Below are positions 41,956-50,001 of a DNA stretch of 64,000 nt, piece by piece (position 1 is the first letter of the stretch; every line of letters begins with the position of its first letter). The DNA lies in NCBI GenBank assembly GCA_944326265.1, contig CALVDE010000004.1:1-64000 (forward strand), read 5' to 3'. A model generated the notes under the pieces. It saw only the letters and a list, made by a program, of their open reading frames with translations, was not told the DNA's origin and made no database searches. Origin of the DNA: an uncultured Bacteroidales bacterium (GTDB lineage: Bacteria > Bacteroidota > Bacteroidia > Bacteroidales > UBA932). A program made the translations under genes and the position numbers.

Positions 41956-42333
41956 ATGAGAAGATTGGAACTTAAAGAAAATCTACGGAAATATACGGAT
42001 ATCGATTCCTGTCCTGTACGGAATGTCCTGTCCCGGTTCTCCGGCAAATGGTCTGTGCTGATTCTATGTGTCCTTTCAGAGAATAAAGACACCCGTTTCA
42101 ACACCATCGCCAAGGCGATTCCGGACATATCGCCGAAAGTTCTTTCGGATACATTGAAAGCTCTGGAGATGGACGGGCTGATCCGCAGGCGGCAGTATTC
42201 CGAGATACCTCCGAAGGTGGAGTATTCTCTGACAGAGTTGGGGCACAGCCTGTTGCCAATCCTTGAGGAACTCGTCCGTTGGGCGCTGGAGAATTTTGAG
42301 GCGGTTACTAAAGGCCGAAAGACGGGGAGATGA
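41956..42333 (+). CDS. HxlR-family transcriptional regulator
   Basis: A 125-residue winged-helix regulator: CPVRNVLSRFSGKWSVLILCVL (invariant Cys near the N-terminus and GKW), TRFNTIAKAIPDISPKVLSDTL, LIRRRQYSEIPPKVEYSLTELG. HxlR proteins respond to reactive electrophiles or aldehydes through the conserved Cys. ATG at 41956 preferred over an upstream TTG at 41950. Confidence 0.92.
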   Translation: MRRLELKENLRKYTDIDSCPVRNVLSRFSGKWSVLILCVLSENKDTRFNTIAKAIPDISPKVLSDTLKALEMDGLIRRRQYSEIPPKVEYSLTELGHSLLPILEELVRWALENFEAVTKGRKTGR

Positions 42334-42611
42334 CTTGTGCCTGGCAGTTCCGGCTGTGATTGATTGTGCGCGGAGCGAACACCGCTGTCGTTCTGAGGAC
42401 CGCCCGTGAGTCTTGGGGATTTCGGAGCAGAGTGCGCGCAGTGGAGCCTGAATGACCGGAGGCCCTGGCCGCAGGGAGTGAGGATGGCGGAACGTAGTAA
42501 GCGGCGCGGAAGAAAGCCGCAAGTCTCACAGGTCCGAAGTCTGATGGAGGGCATCGGTGGGGACGGCTGCAGAGCAGACGGCTCGACCGATACCGCTTTG
42601 TTATTCACTCT
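42334..42611. other. GC-rich non-coding spacer with partial module
   Basis: Same character as 40147-41345: GCGGCGCGGAAGA (near 42501) matches M2 near 41131, AAGTCTGATG recurs, and GATACCGCT at 42589 resembles the module-end motif. No credible ORF. Confidence 0.5.
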
Positions 42612-42831
42612 GCCGACCGAGCGGACTTGTCCGGGAGGTGTGCAGGTCTGGACTTTTCCGCTCTGCAAGTCTGATGTCTGAGCGAACAGAAGTGGACGGA
42701 CGGAGGACGGCAACGGAGGGTAGCGCAGTCATCAGGCTTGCGTTTCAATGGGCAATGATAGGTCAGCGGTGTTTAAGACTCGGCCTGCCGGGAATGGGGC
42801 ACGGCTGACACTGCTTGAATGGGCGGGTGGG
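42612..42831 (+). repeat. GC-rich module M3
   Basis: Second well-preserved module, collinear with M2 (41062-41293), including the 25-bp identical block at 42656-42680 and the end motif GAATGGGCGGGTGGG at 42817. It ends 7 bases from the stop of the lipoprotein gene. Confidence 0.88.
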
Positions 42832-42838
42832 CATTTGC

Positions 42839-43414
42839 TTAAACATCTGGCACATTGGCCTGTTCATATTCGTTAAATAATTCAATGTTAATATAGTCCA
42901 TATAACAGAAACTCCTGTCGTTACCGTTGATAGCGTTTGATTCTTCATAAGATATTCTTACCGAGTTCGTGTCATCTGTCCAGAAAGCGATATTTTCATC
43001 GACTTCATTCCCTTTACCGTATGTCTGTTCCAGGGTCGATTTCATCATTGTGAAATGGTCTTTCGCCCTGTCGATGCTTTCAAAAGATGCATTGAGCCGG
43101 ATACAAATCACCTTGGAGTTTTCATCAAGAAATACATCAATGTAACTCCATGATGCGCCTCCGTAATATATGTCCATTGTCAAGGTTATCAGTCTGACTA
43201 CAGTTCCGGTGCCTACTTCCTCGATTTGAGGAAAGAAAAATTTCCCGGTCTCTTCAGATATAGTTGATACGATTTCATCTGCTGTTGTTTCTGCACTGAG
43301 TTCTACTCCCATGATGTTAGATTTAATAGGAGTTTCGGATACAATCCTTTTCTGCTGCATATTGCAAGAAACCAGCAGAAACAGGCAGAATGAATAAGTC
43401 AGGAATCTGTTCAT
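42839..43414 (-). CDS. Predicted lipoprotein
   Basis: A 191-residue protein with a lipoprotein signal peptide (TYSFCLFLLVSC, lipidated Cys at 18). The mature part is an alpha/beta domain (ADEIVSTISEETGKFFFPQIEEVG, DRAKDHFTMMKSTLEQTYGKG, VRISYEES). No family recognised. Cargo of element 2; its 3' end touches GC-rich module M3. Confidence 0.7.
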   Translation of the reverse strand: MNRFLTYSFCLFLLVSCNMQQKRIVSETPIKSNIMGVELSAETTADEIVSTISEETGKFFFPQIEEVGTGTVVRLITLTMDIYYGGASWSYIDVFLDENSKVICIRLNASFESIDRAKDHFTMMKSTLEQTYGKGNEVDENIAFWTDDTNSVRISYEESNAINGNDRSFCYMDYINIELFNEYEQANVPDV

Positions 43415-43462
43415 AGTGTCATTGATTTATATGGTGTAATCATATCGAAATAATGTCAATTA

Positions 43463-44557
43463 TCAGCAATAGTCATCAAAGACATCACCGCCAGTCCATT
43501 CTCTGCCAAGAGCAAGAGTGTAGTATTTGGTTGCTCCTTCCTCATCAAAATAGGATTGGTCATTGGTGTGAATGTAATATCCGTCTTCAAATGTAATTAA
43601 AGCAAGCGCAAAGGGTTTTAGACCATCGGGAATTGATGTCATCACAGCCAAGGTCTTTCTATTTTCTGAAATTTCGGCTTTATATACAAGGGATTTATAG
43701 TGATCGGTTTGGGCGAAGATTTCCCCTTTTTTCAGATTTGCCAGATATGTTTCCAGCGGTCTGTCAGGATCAGGATTTGCCGGACATAGTGGGAACTGTG
43801 CGGGGACTTTCCAATTCTTCTGTTTTGCTCCTGGAGTTAAAGAGTCTTTGAGACCGTACCATTCTTCATGTAGTCTTTCCCATTCTTCAGCAATGGCCTT
43901 TTCCCGTTGTTCCTTTTCAACCTGCCAATGTGATTTGTATTCCCGGTTCACCCAATCCTTGTCCCAGGATTCTCCAAAATCACTGCTCTTATGTGAAGTG
44001 TCCGCTTCGTTGAATACCCAATCTCCAAGTCCTTGACCGGTTGGTATTTTATCTTCTTCTGCCCACCGTTCCAGATGTTGACGGCATCTGTCCGCCTGTT
44101 CTTTGGAAACAGTGCGCATCCATGCCGTATTAGGGTCAGATGCATTTGCCCTCAAAAGGTCCGGGTTATCAAGAAACGCTTCTATACTGCCACAGCAGAG
44201 TATGATTTTTCTTCTCGTTATAGGATTATTCAGAGCATTTTCAATTCTTGTGACCCACTGGAGATTGTCAGCTCGGTTGTTGCATCTGTTGGTGTCTTTA
44301 TGGTCAACTATCATCGTATCGAATTCCGGCTGTCCGTGAAAAGCGGTTGCTATAATCTGATGAACTCTTGCTGAGCCGATAAACATATAGCCGGTCTTAT
44401 CGTCTTTTTTCCCGAATGTCCATTTGTTGTCCAATGGACGGGGACGGTTGGGGGTCTTGGGGTGGCGCATGACTGCGCCGTTGTCTCGTGCGGAGTAGTG
44501 TTCTCCTTTGTATTCGCAGTCGGCTACTTTGTCGAATATGTCTATCAAATCGTCCAT
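43463..44557 (-). CDS. HNH endonuclease-domain protein
   Basis: A 364-residue protein. The N-terminal part resembles NUMOD4/HNH_3 layouts: SARVHQIIATAFHG, IVDHKDTNRCNNRADNLQWVT with the HNH His-Asn pair, and a following helix ENALNN. The last 200 residues (WERLHEEWYGLKDSLT, LALITFEDGYYIHTND) are not recognised. Such phage- and island-associated HNH proteins nick or cut DNA. It sits in the defence-rich part of element 2. Confidence 0.8.
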   Translation of the reverse strand: MDDLIDIFDKVADCEYKGEHYSARDNGAVMRHPKTPNRPRPLDNKWTFGKKDDKTGYMFIGSARVHQIIATAFHGQPEFDTMIVDHKDTNRCNNRADNLQWVTRIENALNNPITRRKIILCCGSIEAFLDNPDLLRANASDPNTAWMRTVSKEQADRCRQHLERWAEEDKIPTGQGLGDWVFNEADTSHKSSDFGESWDKDWVNREYKSHWQVEKEQREKAIAEEWERLHEEWYGLKDSLTPGAKQKNWKVPAQFPLCPANPDPDRPLETYLANLKKGEIFAQTDHYKSLVYKAEISENRKTLAVMTSIPDGLKPFALALITFEDGYYIHTNDQSYFDEEGATKYYTLALGREWTGGDVFDDYC

Positions 44558-44658
44558 TGTTGTTATTAATCAGTGGTTTATAGGTAGGGTGAACCAAGAA
44601 TCTGAATTTAAAGATAGCGATTGTTTTGCAGATTCGGGCAAAGTTGTGTTGAATTTGA

Positions 44659-44666
44659 TAACTTTG
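44659..44666 (+). promoter_or_regulatory. -7 box of the secreted repeat protein gene
   Basis: TAACTTTG matches TAnnTTTG, 32 bases upstream of the ATG at 44699. Confidence 0.6.
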
Positions 44667-44698
44667 TTGTCAGTTGATAACATTTAATGCTGATAGTC

Positions 44699-45151
44699 AT
44701 GAGATATTTATTGCCTTTTGTTGCGGTTTTGTTATGCTCCGTTACTTTGTCTAGTCAGGATTACAGTGGGCAGGAGCAGGATTCTACTGAAAGTATTTTC
44801 AATGAGGAGACTATTCAGGGGCTGGCTCTGCTGAAGACTCTTATGGATGACAGTCCGGCTTATGAGTTGTACAGGACGGACAATATGTGGACATTTCTGA
44901 AGTTGGAGACTTCAACCGGGAAGATATGGCAGGTGCAGTACGCAGTCGGTGACGGGGATGCTTTTCAGGTTGTTCTAAATGATATTTCGCTCGCTTTTGA
45001 CGGAATGGAGACTGCCGGAAGGTTTAAGCTGCATCCGACTGATAATATTTACAATTTTTTATTACTCGATACTCATACAGGGAGTGTCTGGCAGGCGCAG
45101 TGGTCGCAGAATCCGGATAATAGAGGAGTAATTCCAATTTATGAACTGTAG
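44699..45151 (+). CDS. Secreted protein with a duplicated ~40-residue unit
   Basis: A 150-residue protein: signal peptide MRYLLPFVAVLLCSVTLSSQ, then two related units, YELYRTDNMWTFLKLETSTG ending KIWQVQY and GRFKLHPTDNIYNFLLLDTHTG ending SVWQAQW. The Tx-NW/Y-FLxLxxxTGxxWQxQ pattern looks like a small beta-repeat. Family not recognised. ATG at 44687 would add four residues before the signal peptide. Confidence 0.68.
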   Translation: MRYLLPFVAVLLCSVTLSSQDYSGQEQDSTESIFNEETIQGLALLKTLMDDSPAYELYRTDNMWTFLKLETSTGKIWQVQYAVGDGDAFQVVLNDISLAFDGMETAGRFKLHPTDNIYNFLLLDTHTGSVWQAQWSQNPDNRGVIPIYEL

Positions 45152-45194
45152 AAATGTTCATAATGCCCGTGCCAGCAATGTGTTTATTCCAAGA

Positions 45195-45929
45195 TCAGTG
45201 TGTGGTGAATTTGCAGCGGGGATAGTTGGAGCAGCCGTAGAAGGAGCCGTATTTGCCGTGTCGGAGGACAAGGTTGCCACCGCATCGTGGGCATTTGCCG
45301 GAGGCTACTGCAATGTTGCGCCTATCCTCATATGAGCGGACATTACGAATGTGTTCTCTGCGGCTTTCTTTTGAGTCCGGTATGTTTGATTCAATCAGTT
45401 TGTTGTAGATGCCGGTCAGTGCATCGGGCGCAATTCGCTTTTCTTTGAATTGGCCGATTACTTTTCTGATTTGATTCCAGTAGATAACCGGCGTGCCTGA
45501 AGATACACCAAGAGTGGCTTGCCTTGAGAATGCGACTATAGGAATGAATGGGATATCACCATAGTCTTTAAGCATTTGACGAAGTACCCGGACATGTCCG
45601 GCATTCTGGAGTATGGGATTACGGAGAGTGTATTTGTTGCCGTAGATATTCTGAGTCCAAAACTCGCTGTTCTCTCCTCCGTATATCCAGCCTTTGTAGA
45701 ATTTGGTCTCGATGACGAATATGCCATATTGGGATATTACTACATGGTCAATCTGTGTGGTGCTGCCTGATGATGTCCGCAGTAGCAAGTCGTTGATTAC
45801 CTGGTATCTGTCTTTTGGTAGCCTGCCGAGAATATGGGCAACACGATGTTCGCCTATCCGGCCTTTCGATCTGCGGAGCCAGATAGAGATAATGAGAACA
45901 ATGACTGCAAGTATGATGGCGGAAATCAT
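45195..45929 (-). CDS. NERD nuclease-related protein with topoisomerase-type zinc ribbon
   Basis: A 244-residue protein. An N-terminal membrane anchor (MISAIILAVIVLIISIWL) is followed by a NERD domain: GRIGEHRVAHIL, TQIDHVVISQYGIFVIETKFYKGWIYG (D and ExK of a PD-(D/E)XK-like site). The C-terminus has a C4 zinc ribbon like that of topoisomerase I (CPRCGGNLVLRHGKYGSFYGCSNYPRC). Last gene of the hsdMSR operon, 33 bases after the preceding small gene. Probably a membrane-tethered DNA-acting accessory nuclease. Confidence 0.85.
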   Translation of the reverse strand: MISAIILAVIVLIISIWLRRSKGRIGEHRVAHILGRLPKDRYQVINDLLLRTSSGSTTQIDHVVISQYGIFVIETKFYKGWIYGGENSEFWTQNIYGNKYTLRNPILQNAGHVRVLRQMLKDYGDIPFIPIVAFSRQATLGVSSGTPVIYWNQIRKVIGQFKEKRIAPDALTGIYNKLIESNIPDSKESRREHIRNVRSYEDRRNIAVASGKCPRCGGNLVLRHGKYGSFYGCSNYPRCKFTTH

Positions 45930-45962
45930 CGGTAGTCAGAGTGTTGGAAGTAGCCGGGAGGT

Positions 45963-46391
45963 TTAATTCTTCGGGGACATATAGGTTTCCACGGCGGACT
46001 TCAGTTTGTCGAAGATGGAGGAATTGGCCGGGGAGTCGTTGTTTACATTTTTCATTGCGGACAGATTCTTTTCAAATTCGCTGAAGTCTTCATGGAGCAT
46101 CTGGCCGAATGCGGCGAAAACATCTTTCTTTGTGGGTTTCCCTCCGGCGGGGTCTTGGAAGAAACCGGTCTCGTACAGTCCGAGTATCACTCTGAAGAGG
46201 TCGGCTTTATTGCCCTTTTTGTCGTTTAGGTATATTGGCTGACATTCACCGGAATTATGCTCCGGTTGCTTCGGGCTGGTAGAGTGTTGGCAATGATATG
46301 AGGTGTTGGTTTGTGCGTTGGTCTGCGCAATGACATTGACGGGGTTGTCGTTGTATGTGTCTATGTTAAGGTCTCCTTCTACATGTATCAT
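45963..46391 (-). CDS. Unknown small protein in the type I R-M operon
   Basis: A 142-residue protein. The first 60 residues are Asn/Gln/Thr-rich and look disordered; the remainder is helical (ADLFRVILGLYETGFFQDP, DVFAAFGQMLHEDFSEFEKNLSAM). It starts 15 bases after the hsdR stop. I do not recognise it; the last half resembles helical domains found in several Bacteroidota mobile-element proteins. Confidence 0.6.
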   Translation of the reverse strand: MIHVEGDLNIDTYNDNPVNVIAQTNAQTNTSYHCQHSTSPKQPEHNSGECQPIYLNDKKGNKADLFRVILGLYETGFFQDPAGGKPTKKDVFAAFGQMLHEDFSEFEKNLSAMKNVNNDSPANSSIFDKLKSAVETYMSPKN

Positions 46392-46406
46392 GGCAAAGTG
46401 TGCTGG

Positions 46407-48893
46407 TTAGTAGTCGTAATAGGCTCCTATGGAGGCGTTGCCGTGGACATGGAGGTCTCCGTTTACAGCGATGGCCTTTACTGCGGCTCCGTTGTACAGC
46501 TCGTGCTGGAGTTCAAGGTATTGTTGCTTGATCTGGGCAGGGGTCATCGCCAAGGCGGCTATGGCATCCGATGTAGAATGATACTTGATGTCAATGAAGG
46601 TGCTGAGTTTGTCTGATGCAAGTTCCTTGTATCCGTTGCGGGCGTAGTAGTCCAGGATGACATTTAGGAAGTCGGCCTGTTGGTCTGTCCATTTCTTAAT
46701 CCAGTCGGCCTTTACAAGTTCTACACGACGGGCGCGTTCTATTGCCGGAGTCTCATATGCTATGTACTGAAGCACATCAAGAAGGTCGCAGTTCTCCATC
46801 TGGAGCATACGGCGCATCATTTCGAGTTTGTCTTCTGCAAAGCCTTCTCTTTCAAGAAGGTCAAGAAGTGCCTGGCGGGTTATGGGGTTCTCCCACTGGG
46901 TGCGCAGGTCGTTCTCGTCTTTGAAGAAATACGGCATACGCCCGAATAGTCTTTGTATGAATTCCTCTATAGATATGAGTTCATCTCCGAACTGGAATTT
47001 TTCATGCCAGCGGGTCCGGAGAAGGAGTTTCCGGTGCTCGGAAAGTTTGACTGTTATGGTAGTTTTGGGTGTGCCTCCACCGCCGTTGCATGTACACGGG
47101 AGATGTCCGCATACAGGGCATGGCTCCGGATGTGTTTTCGGTCCACCGCCACCTTTGGGACTGTCACCTCCTTTTTTGCAGGTGCAGGGCCAGTTGCCGC
47201 ATATTTCGCATATAGGGTCTCCGTCCCATTCGGAATCCTGAAAGTTCTTGTTTGCGCCTACGAAATCGTAGATCGTGAAGTAGTATTTCCCGTCAAAAAG
47301 GCGTGTTCCTCGGCCAATAATCTGTTTGAATTCGACCATATTGTTGACAGGGCGCATGAGGACTATGTTGCGTACATTTCTGGCATCTACTCCCGTGGAG
47401 AGTTTGCGGGATGTGGTCAGGATGGTCGGACGCAGGCGGTCATTGTCCTGAAATAGTTTCAGCTGATTCTCTCCTTCGTCTCCGTCATCGGCTGTGACGC
47501 GGAGGCAGTAGTTGCTGTCCGGCCGCCGCTTATGCTGGTTGACCATGTCCCGTATTATTGCGGCGTGGCGTTGCGTACAGCAGAAAATGATGGTCTTGTC
47601 GTCTGGGTCTATCTGTTCGAGCAGTTTTATTACACGGTGTTCGTCTCGGTCACGAATTTCTATCCTGCCGTTGTAGAAGTCGTTTTCCGTGTATGTCTTG
47701 CTTTTGATGATGTTGCCTTCGACATCATCATCGGGATCGTATGTGTAATCGTCAATGTTGCTTTCGGCTATGCGGACACGGAATGGTGTGAGGTAGCCGT
47801 CAGATATGCCCTGTTTGAGCGAGTATGTGTAGACCGGGTCTCCGAAGTAGGCGTAAGTGTTGGCGTTTTCTATGCGGCGTGGGGTGGCTGTCATGCCGAG
47901 CTGGTATGCTGGCTTGAAGTAGTCCATAAGCCTGCGCCATTCACTTTCATCATTTGCTCCTCCTCGGTGGCATTCATCTATAATGATGAAATCGAAGAAT
48001 TCGGGCGGATATTGCATGAAGTACGGTACTTCACTGTCCTTAGGATGTGACATGAATGTCTGGAATATTGTGAAGTATAGATGCCGGCTTGTGGGAACTT
48101 TGTCTTGTGACTTATGAAGTTGTTCCGGGGTAATCCGGACCATAGAGTCTTCATTGAAGTTGTCGAAGTCGTTACGGGCCTGGTTGGCAAGTATGTTTCT
48201 GTCGGAAATGAAAAGAATGCGGGGCTTGCGGTTTTCTGTGCCGTCTTTGTTCCATGACGCATGGAAGAGCTTCCAGCATATCTGAAATGCCACATATGTT
48301 TTACCCGTACCGGTGGCCATTGTCAGGAGAATGCGTTTCTGTCCGTCAGCAACGGCTTTGAGGACATTATTTACTGCGTTCTCCTGATAGTATCTCGGAA
48401 CACGGCCTCCGTCGCGGTTGAAGGGAAGTAGATTGAACCGGTCTCTCCAGTAGTCGTCTTCCGGGTATGTCATCCTCCAGAGTTCCTGCGGGGATGGAAA
48501 TACGGAGATCTCGCGCTCTGTGGAAGGTATGATGTAGTTGCCTTTGCTGTCTTTGACACCCATGTCGACAGCCCAGATGCGGTCCCCGTTGGTGGCGTAT
48601 GTGAAACGTATCTGAAGCATCTCGGCGTATTCTTTTGCCTGTGCTACTCCTTCGCTTACATCTTTTTCGTCGCTCTTTGCCTCTATAACGGCAAGTTTAC
48701 GTCCATGGTATTCAAGGACATAATCCGCCTTCTTAGGCTTTGAATGCTTGATGCGTTCCACTCGTCCCGGAGCAATCATGTATGCACGCTGTTCAGTGAG
48801 GATGACACTTTCAGGAACTTGTTCCCAGCCGACGCTATATAGCGCAGGGTCTATCTTTTTTCTTCTGGTAGCGGTCTCGTCCATATCAATCAA
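46407..48893 (-). CDS. hsdR: Type I restriction enzyme R subunit, EcoEI-like, with Cys-rich insert
   Basis: An 828-residue motor/nuclease subunit. The N-terminal nuclease is KADYVLEYHGRKLAVIEAKS. The SF2 helicase has LTMATGTGKTYVAFQI, FIIIDECHRGGA, LGMTATP, TRKLSTGVDARNVRNIV and IIGRGTRL. After motif VI comes an unusual double knuckle, CEICGNWPCTC and CPVCGHLPCTC, separated by a Gly/Lys/Pro linker. The C-terminal helical domain contacts HsdM/S. It translocates and cuts unmodified DNA. Start overlaps hsdS by 8 bases. Confidence 0.94.
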   Translation of the reverse strand: MIDMDETATRRKKIDPALYSVGWEQVPESVILTEQRAYMIAPGRVERIKHSKPKKADYVLEYHGRKLAVIEAKSDEKDVSEGVAQAKEYAEMLQIRFTYATNGDRIWAVDMGVKDSKGNYIIPSTEREISVFPSPQELWRMTYPEDDYWRDRFNLLPFNRDGGRVPRYYQENAVNNVLKAVADGQKRILLTMATGTGKTYVAFQICWKLFHASWNKDGTENRKPRILFISDRNILANQARNDFDNFNEDSMVRITPEQLHKSQDKVPTSRHLYFTIFQTFMSHPKDSEVPYFMQYPPEFFDFIIIDECHRGGANDESEWRRLMDYFKPAYQLGMTATPRRIENANTYAYFGDPVYTYSLKQGISDGYLTPFRVRIAESNIDDYTYDPDDDVEGNIIKSKTYTENDFYNGRIEIRDRDEHRVIKLLEQIDPDDKTIIFCCTQRHAAIIRDMVNQHKRRPDSNYCLRVTADDGDEGENQLKLFQDNDRLRPTILTTSRKLSTGVDARNVRNIVLMRPVNNMVEFKQIIGRGTRLFDGKYYFTIYDFVGANKNFQDSEWDGDPICEICGNWPCTCKKGGDSPKGGGGPKTHPEPCPVCGHLPCTCNGGGGTPKTTITVKLSEHRKLLLRTRWHEKFQFGDELISIEEFIQRLFGRMPYFFKDENDLRTQWENPITRQALLDLLEREGFAEDKLEMMRRMLQMENCDLLDVLQYIAYETPAIERARRVELVKADWIKKWTDQQADFLNVILDYYARNGYKELASDKLSTFIDIKYHSTSDAIAALAMTPAQIKQQYLELQHELYNGAAVKAIAVNGDLHVHGNASIGAYYDY

Positions 48894-50001
48894 ATATTTC
48901 GCGGAGGATTGACTGTTTCAAGGCTTCGCATTCTTTGGCTATTTTATCAAAACTTGTCTGTAGAAGCATGACTTTGCTGAAAATGTGGTCTAAATCTGAG
49001 ATGATGACTTTTTGTTCTTCTACAGATGGGTACGCAATCGGGTATTGATTGTATAGTTTTGCGCTAATATTAGGCTGTGCGGCGACTTTCTGTTTCTGTG
49101 CCACCCATTTGTAGTATATGTCAGAGTGGGTGACATAGAACATGTAGCGAGGCAATATGCGATTTTTGTCAAGTCTATAACGAATAAGGTAGCCTGCGAA
49201 AAGGCAGTCGCCAAAATCTTTCCGGTATATGAGAGTCTTGCCTACAGTGGCTCCTGTCCGTGCAAATAATATGTCTCCCTCTGCAAGTGGCTCTTGTTTT
49301 ATATCTGAATCTATATCTGCGGCGACAATGTCATCATTAAGTTCTCCCCATTCGGTAATATCTGTAATACGAAGATATCTGAAATCATTCTTGCTAATAT
49401 CGTATGGCCTTGATGGTGCAGCAAGACCATAATCGCCTTTTATGGTTGATAATTCTCCGAGGGTATCAAGATTCCATCCGTTACGAAAACTTGTTGCTCG
49501 AGATATTGTTGCCTTCAAACATGACATTACATCTTGTAGTTCTTTTTCTGCGTTCTGTTTCAGTCTGTCTATTTTGGCGAACTGGATATTGATTTTCTCG
49601 ACGATTGCCTGTTGTTCGGATATGGAATCTGTTACTTTCACAACTCTTTCACCATAATCGCGAAAGTAAATATGTGGGATGGCAGCACCTTGTTTGTAGC
49701 TGCTGAGGTTGAGGCTTTGAAGGCAGTAACCTATGTAAAATATATCGTATCCTTTCTTTGGCAAAATATATTGCATGGTTCCGATAACTGAGGATTTCGC
49801 AGGAAGAAACATTACCCGTCCTATTCCGGAGCCATCTTTGACTATTGCAATATAATCTTTTTCCTGATGATAAGAGTCCATTTTAGCAATAAGGCCGCTA
49901 GCTCCATATACAGGATATTTGCCTGAAAGTTTCTCTACATCTTTCTGTTTTAAGGTTGAAGATCCCTTAGTGCAGATGTCTTTTATCCTTAATTCTTTCA
50001 T
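48886..50001 (-). CDS. hsdS: Type I restriction-modification specificity subunit
   Basis: A 371-residue HsdS with two target-recognition domains: the first near residues 1-145 ending in the helix AEKELQDVMSCLKATI, the second starting RNGWNLDTLGELSTIKGDYG and ending in FDKIAKECEALKQSILREIF. It sets the two half-sites of the recognition sequence. Only one hsdS and no adjacent invertase are visible, so no shuffling is expected. Confidence 0.93.
   Translation of the reverse strand: MKELRIKDICTKGSSTLKQKDVEKLSGKYPVYGASGLIAKMDSYHQEKDYIAIVKDGSGIGRVMFLPAKSSVIGTMQYILPKKGYDIFYIGYCLQSLNLSSYKQGAAIPHIYFRDYGERVVKVTDSISEQQAIVEKINIQFAKIDRLKQNAEKELQDVMSCLKATISRATSFRNGWNLDTLGELSTIKGDYGLAAPSRPYDISKNDFRYLRITDITEWGELNDDIVAADIDSDIKQEPLAEGDILFARTGATVGKTLIYRKDFGDCLFAGYLIRYRLDKNRILPRYMFYVTHSDIYYKWVAQKQKVAAQPNISAKLYNQYPIAYPSVEEQKVIISDLDHIFSKVMLLQTSFDKIAKECEALKQSILREIFD

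Noticed and set aside
48886-50001. Possible phase-variable hsdS
   Set aside because: Only one hsdS, no inverted partner sequence and no adjacent dedicated recombinase; the integrase is 5.6 kb away and belongs to the island ends.
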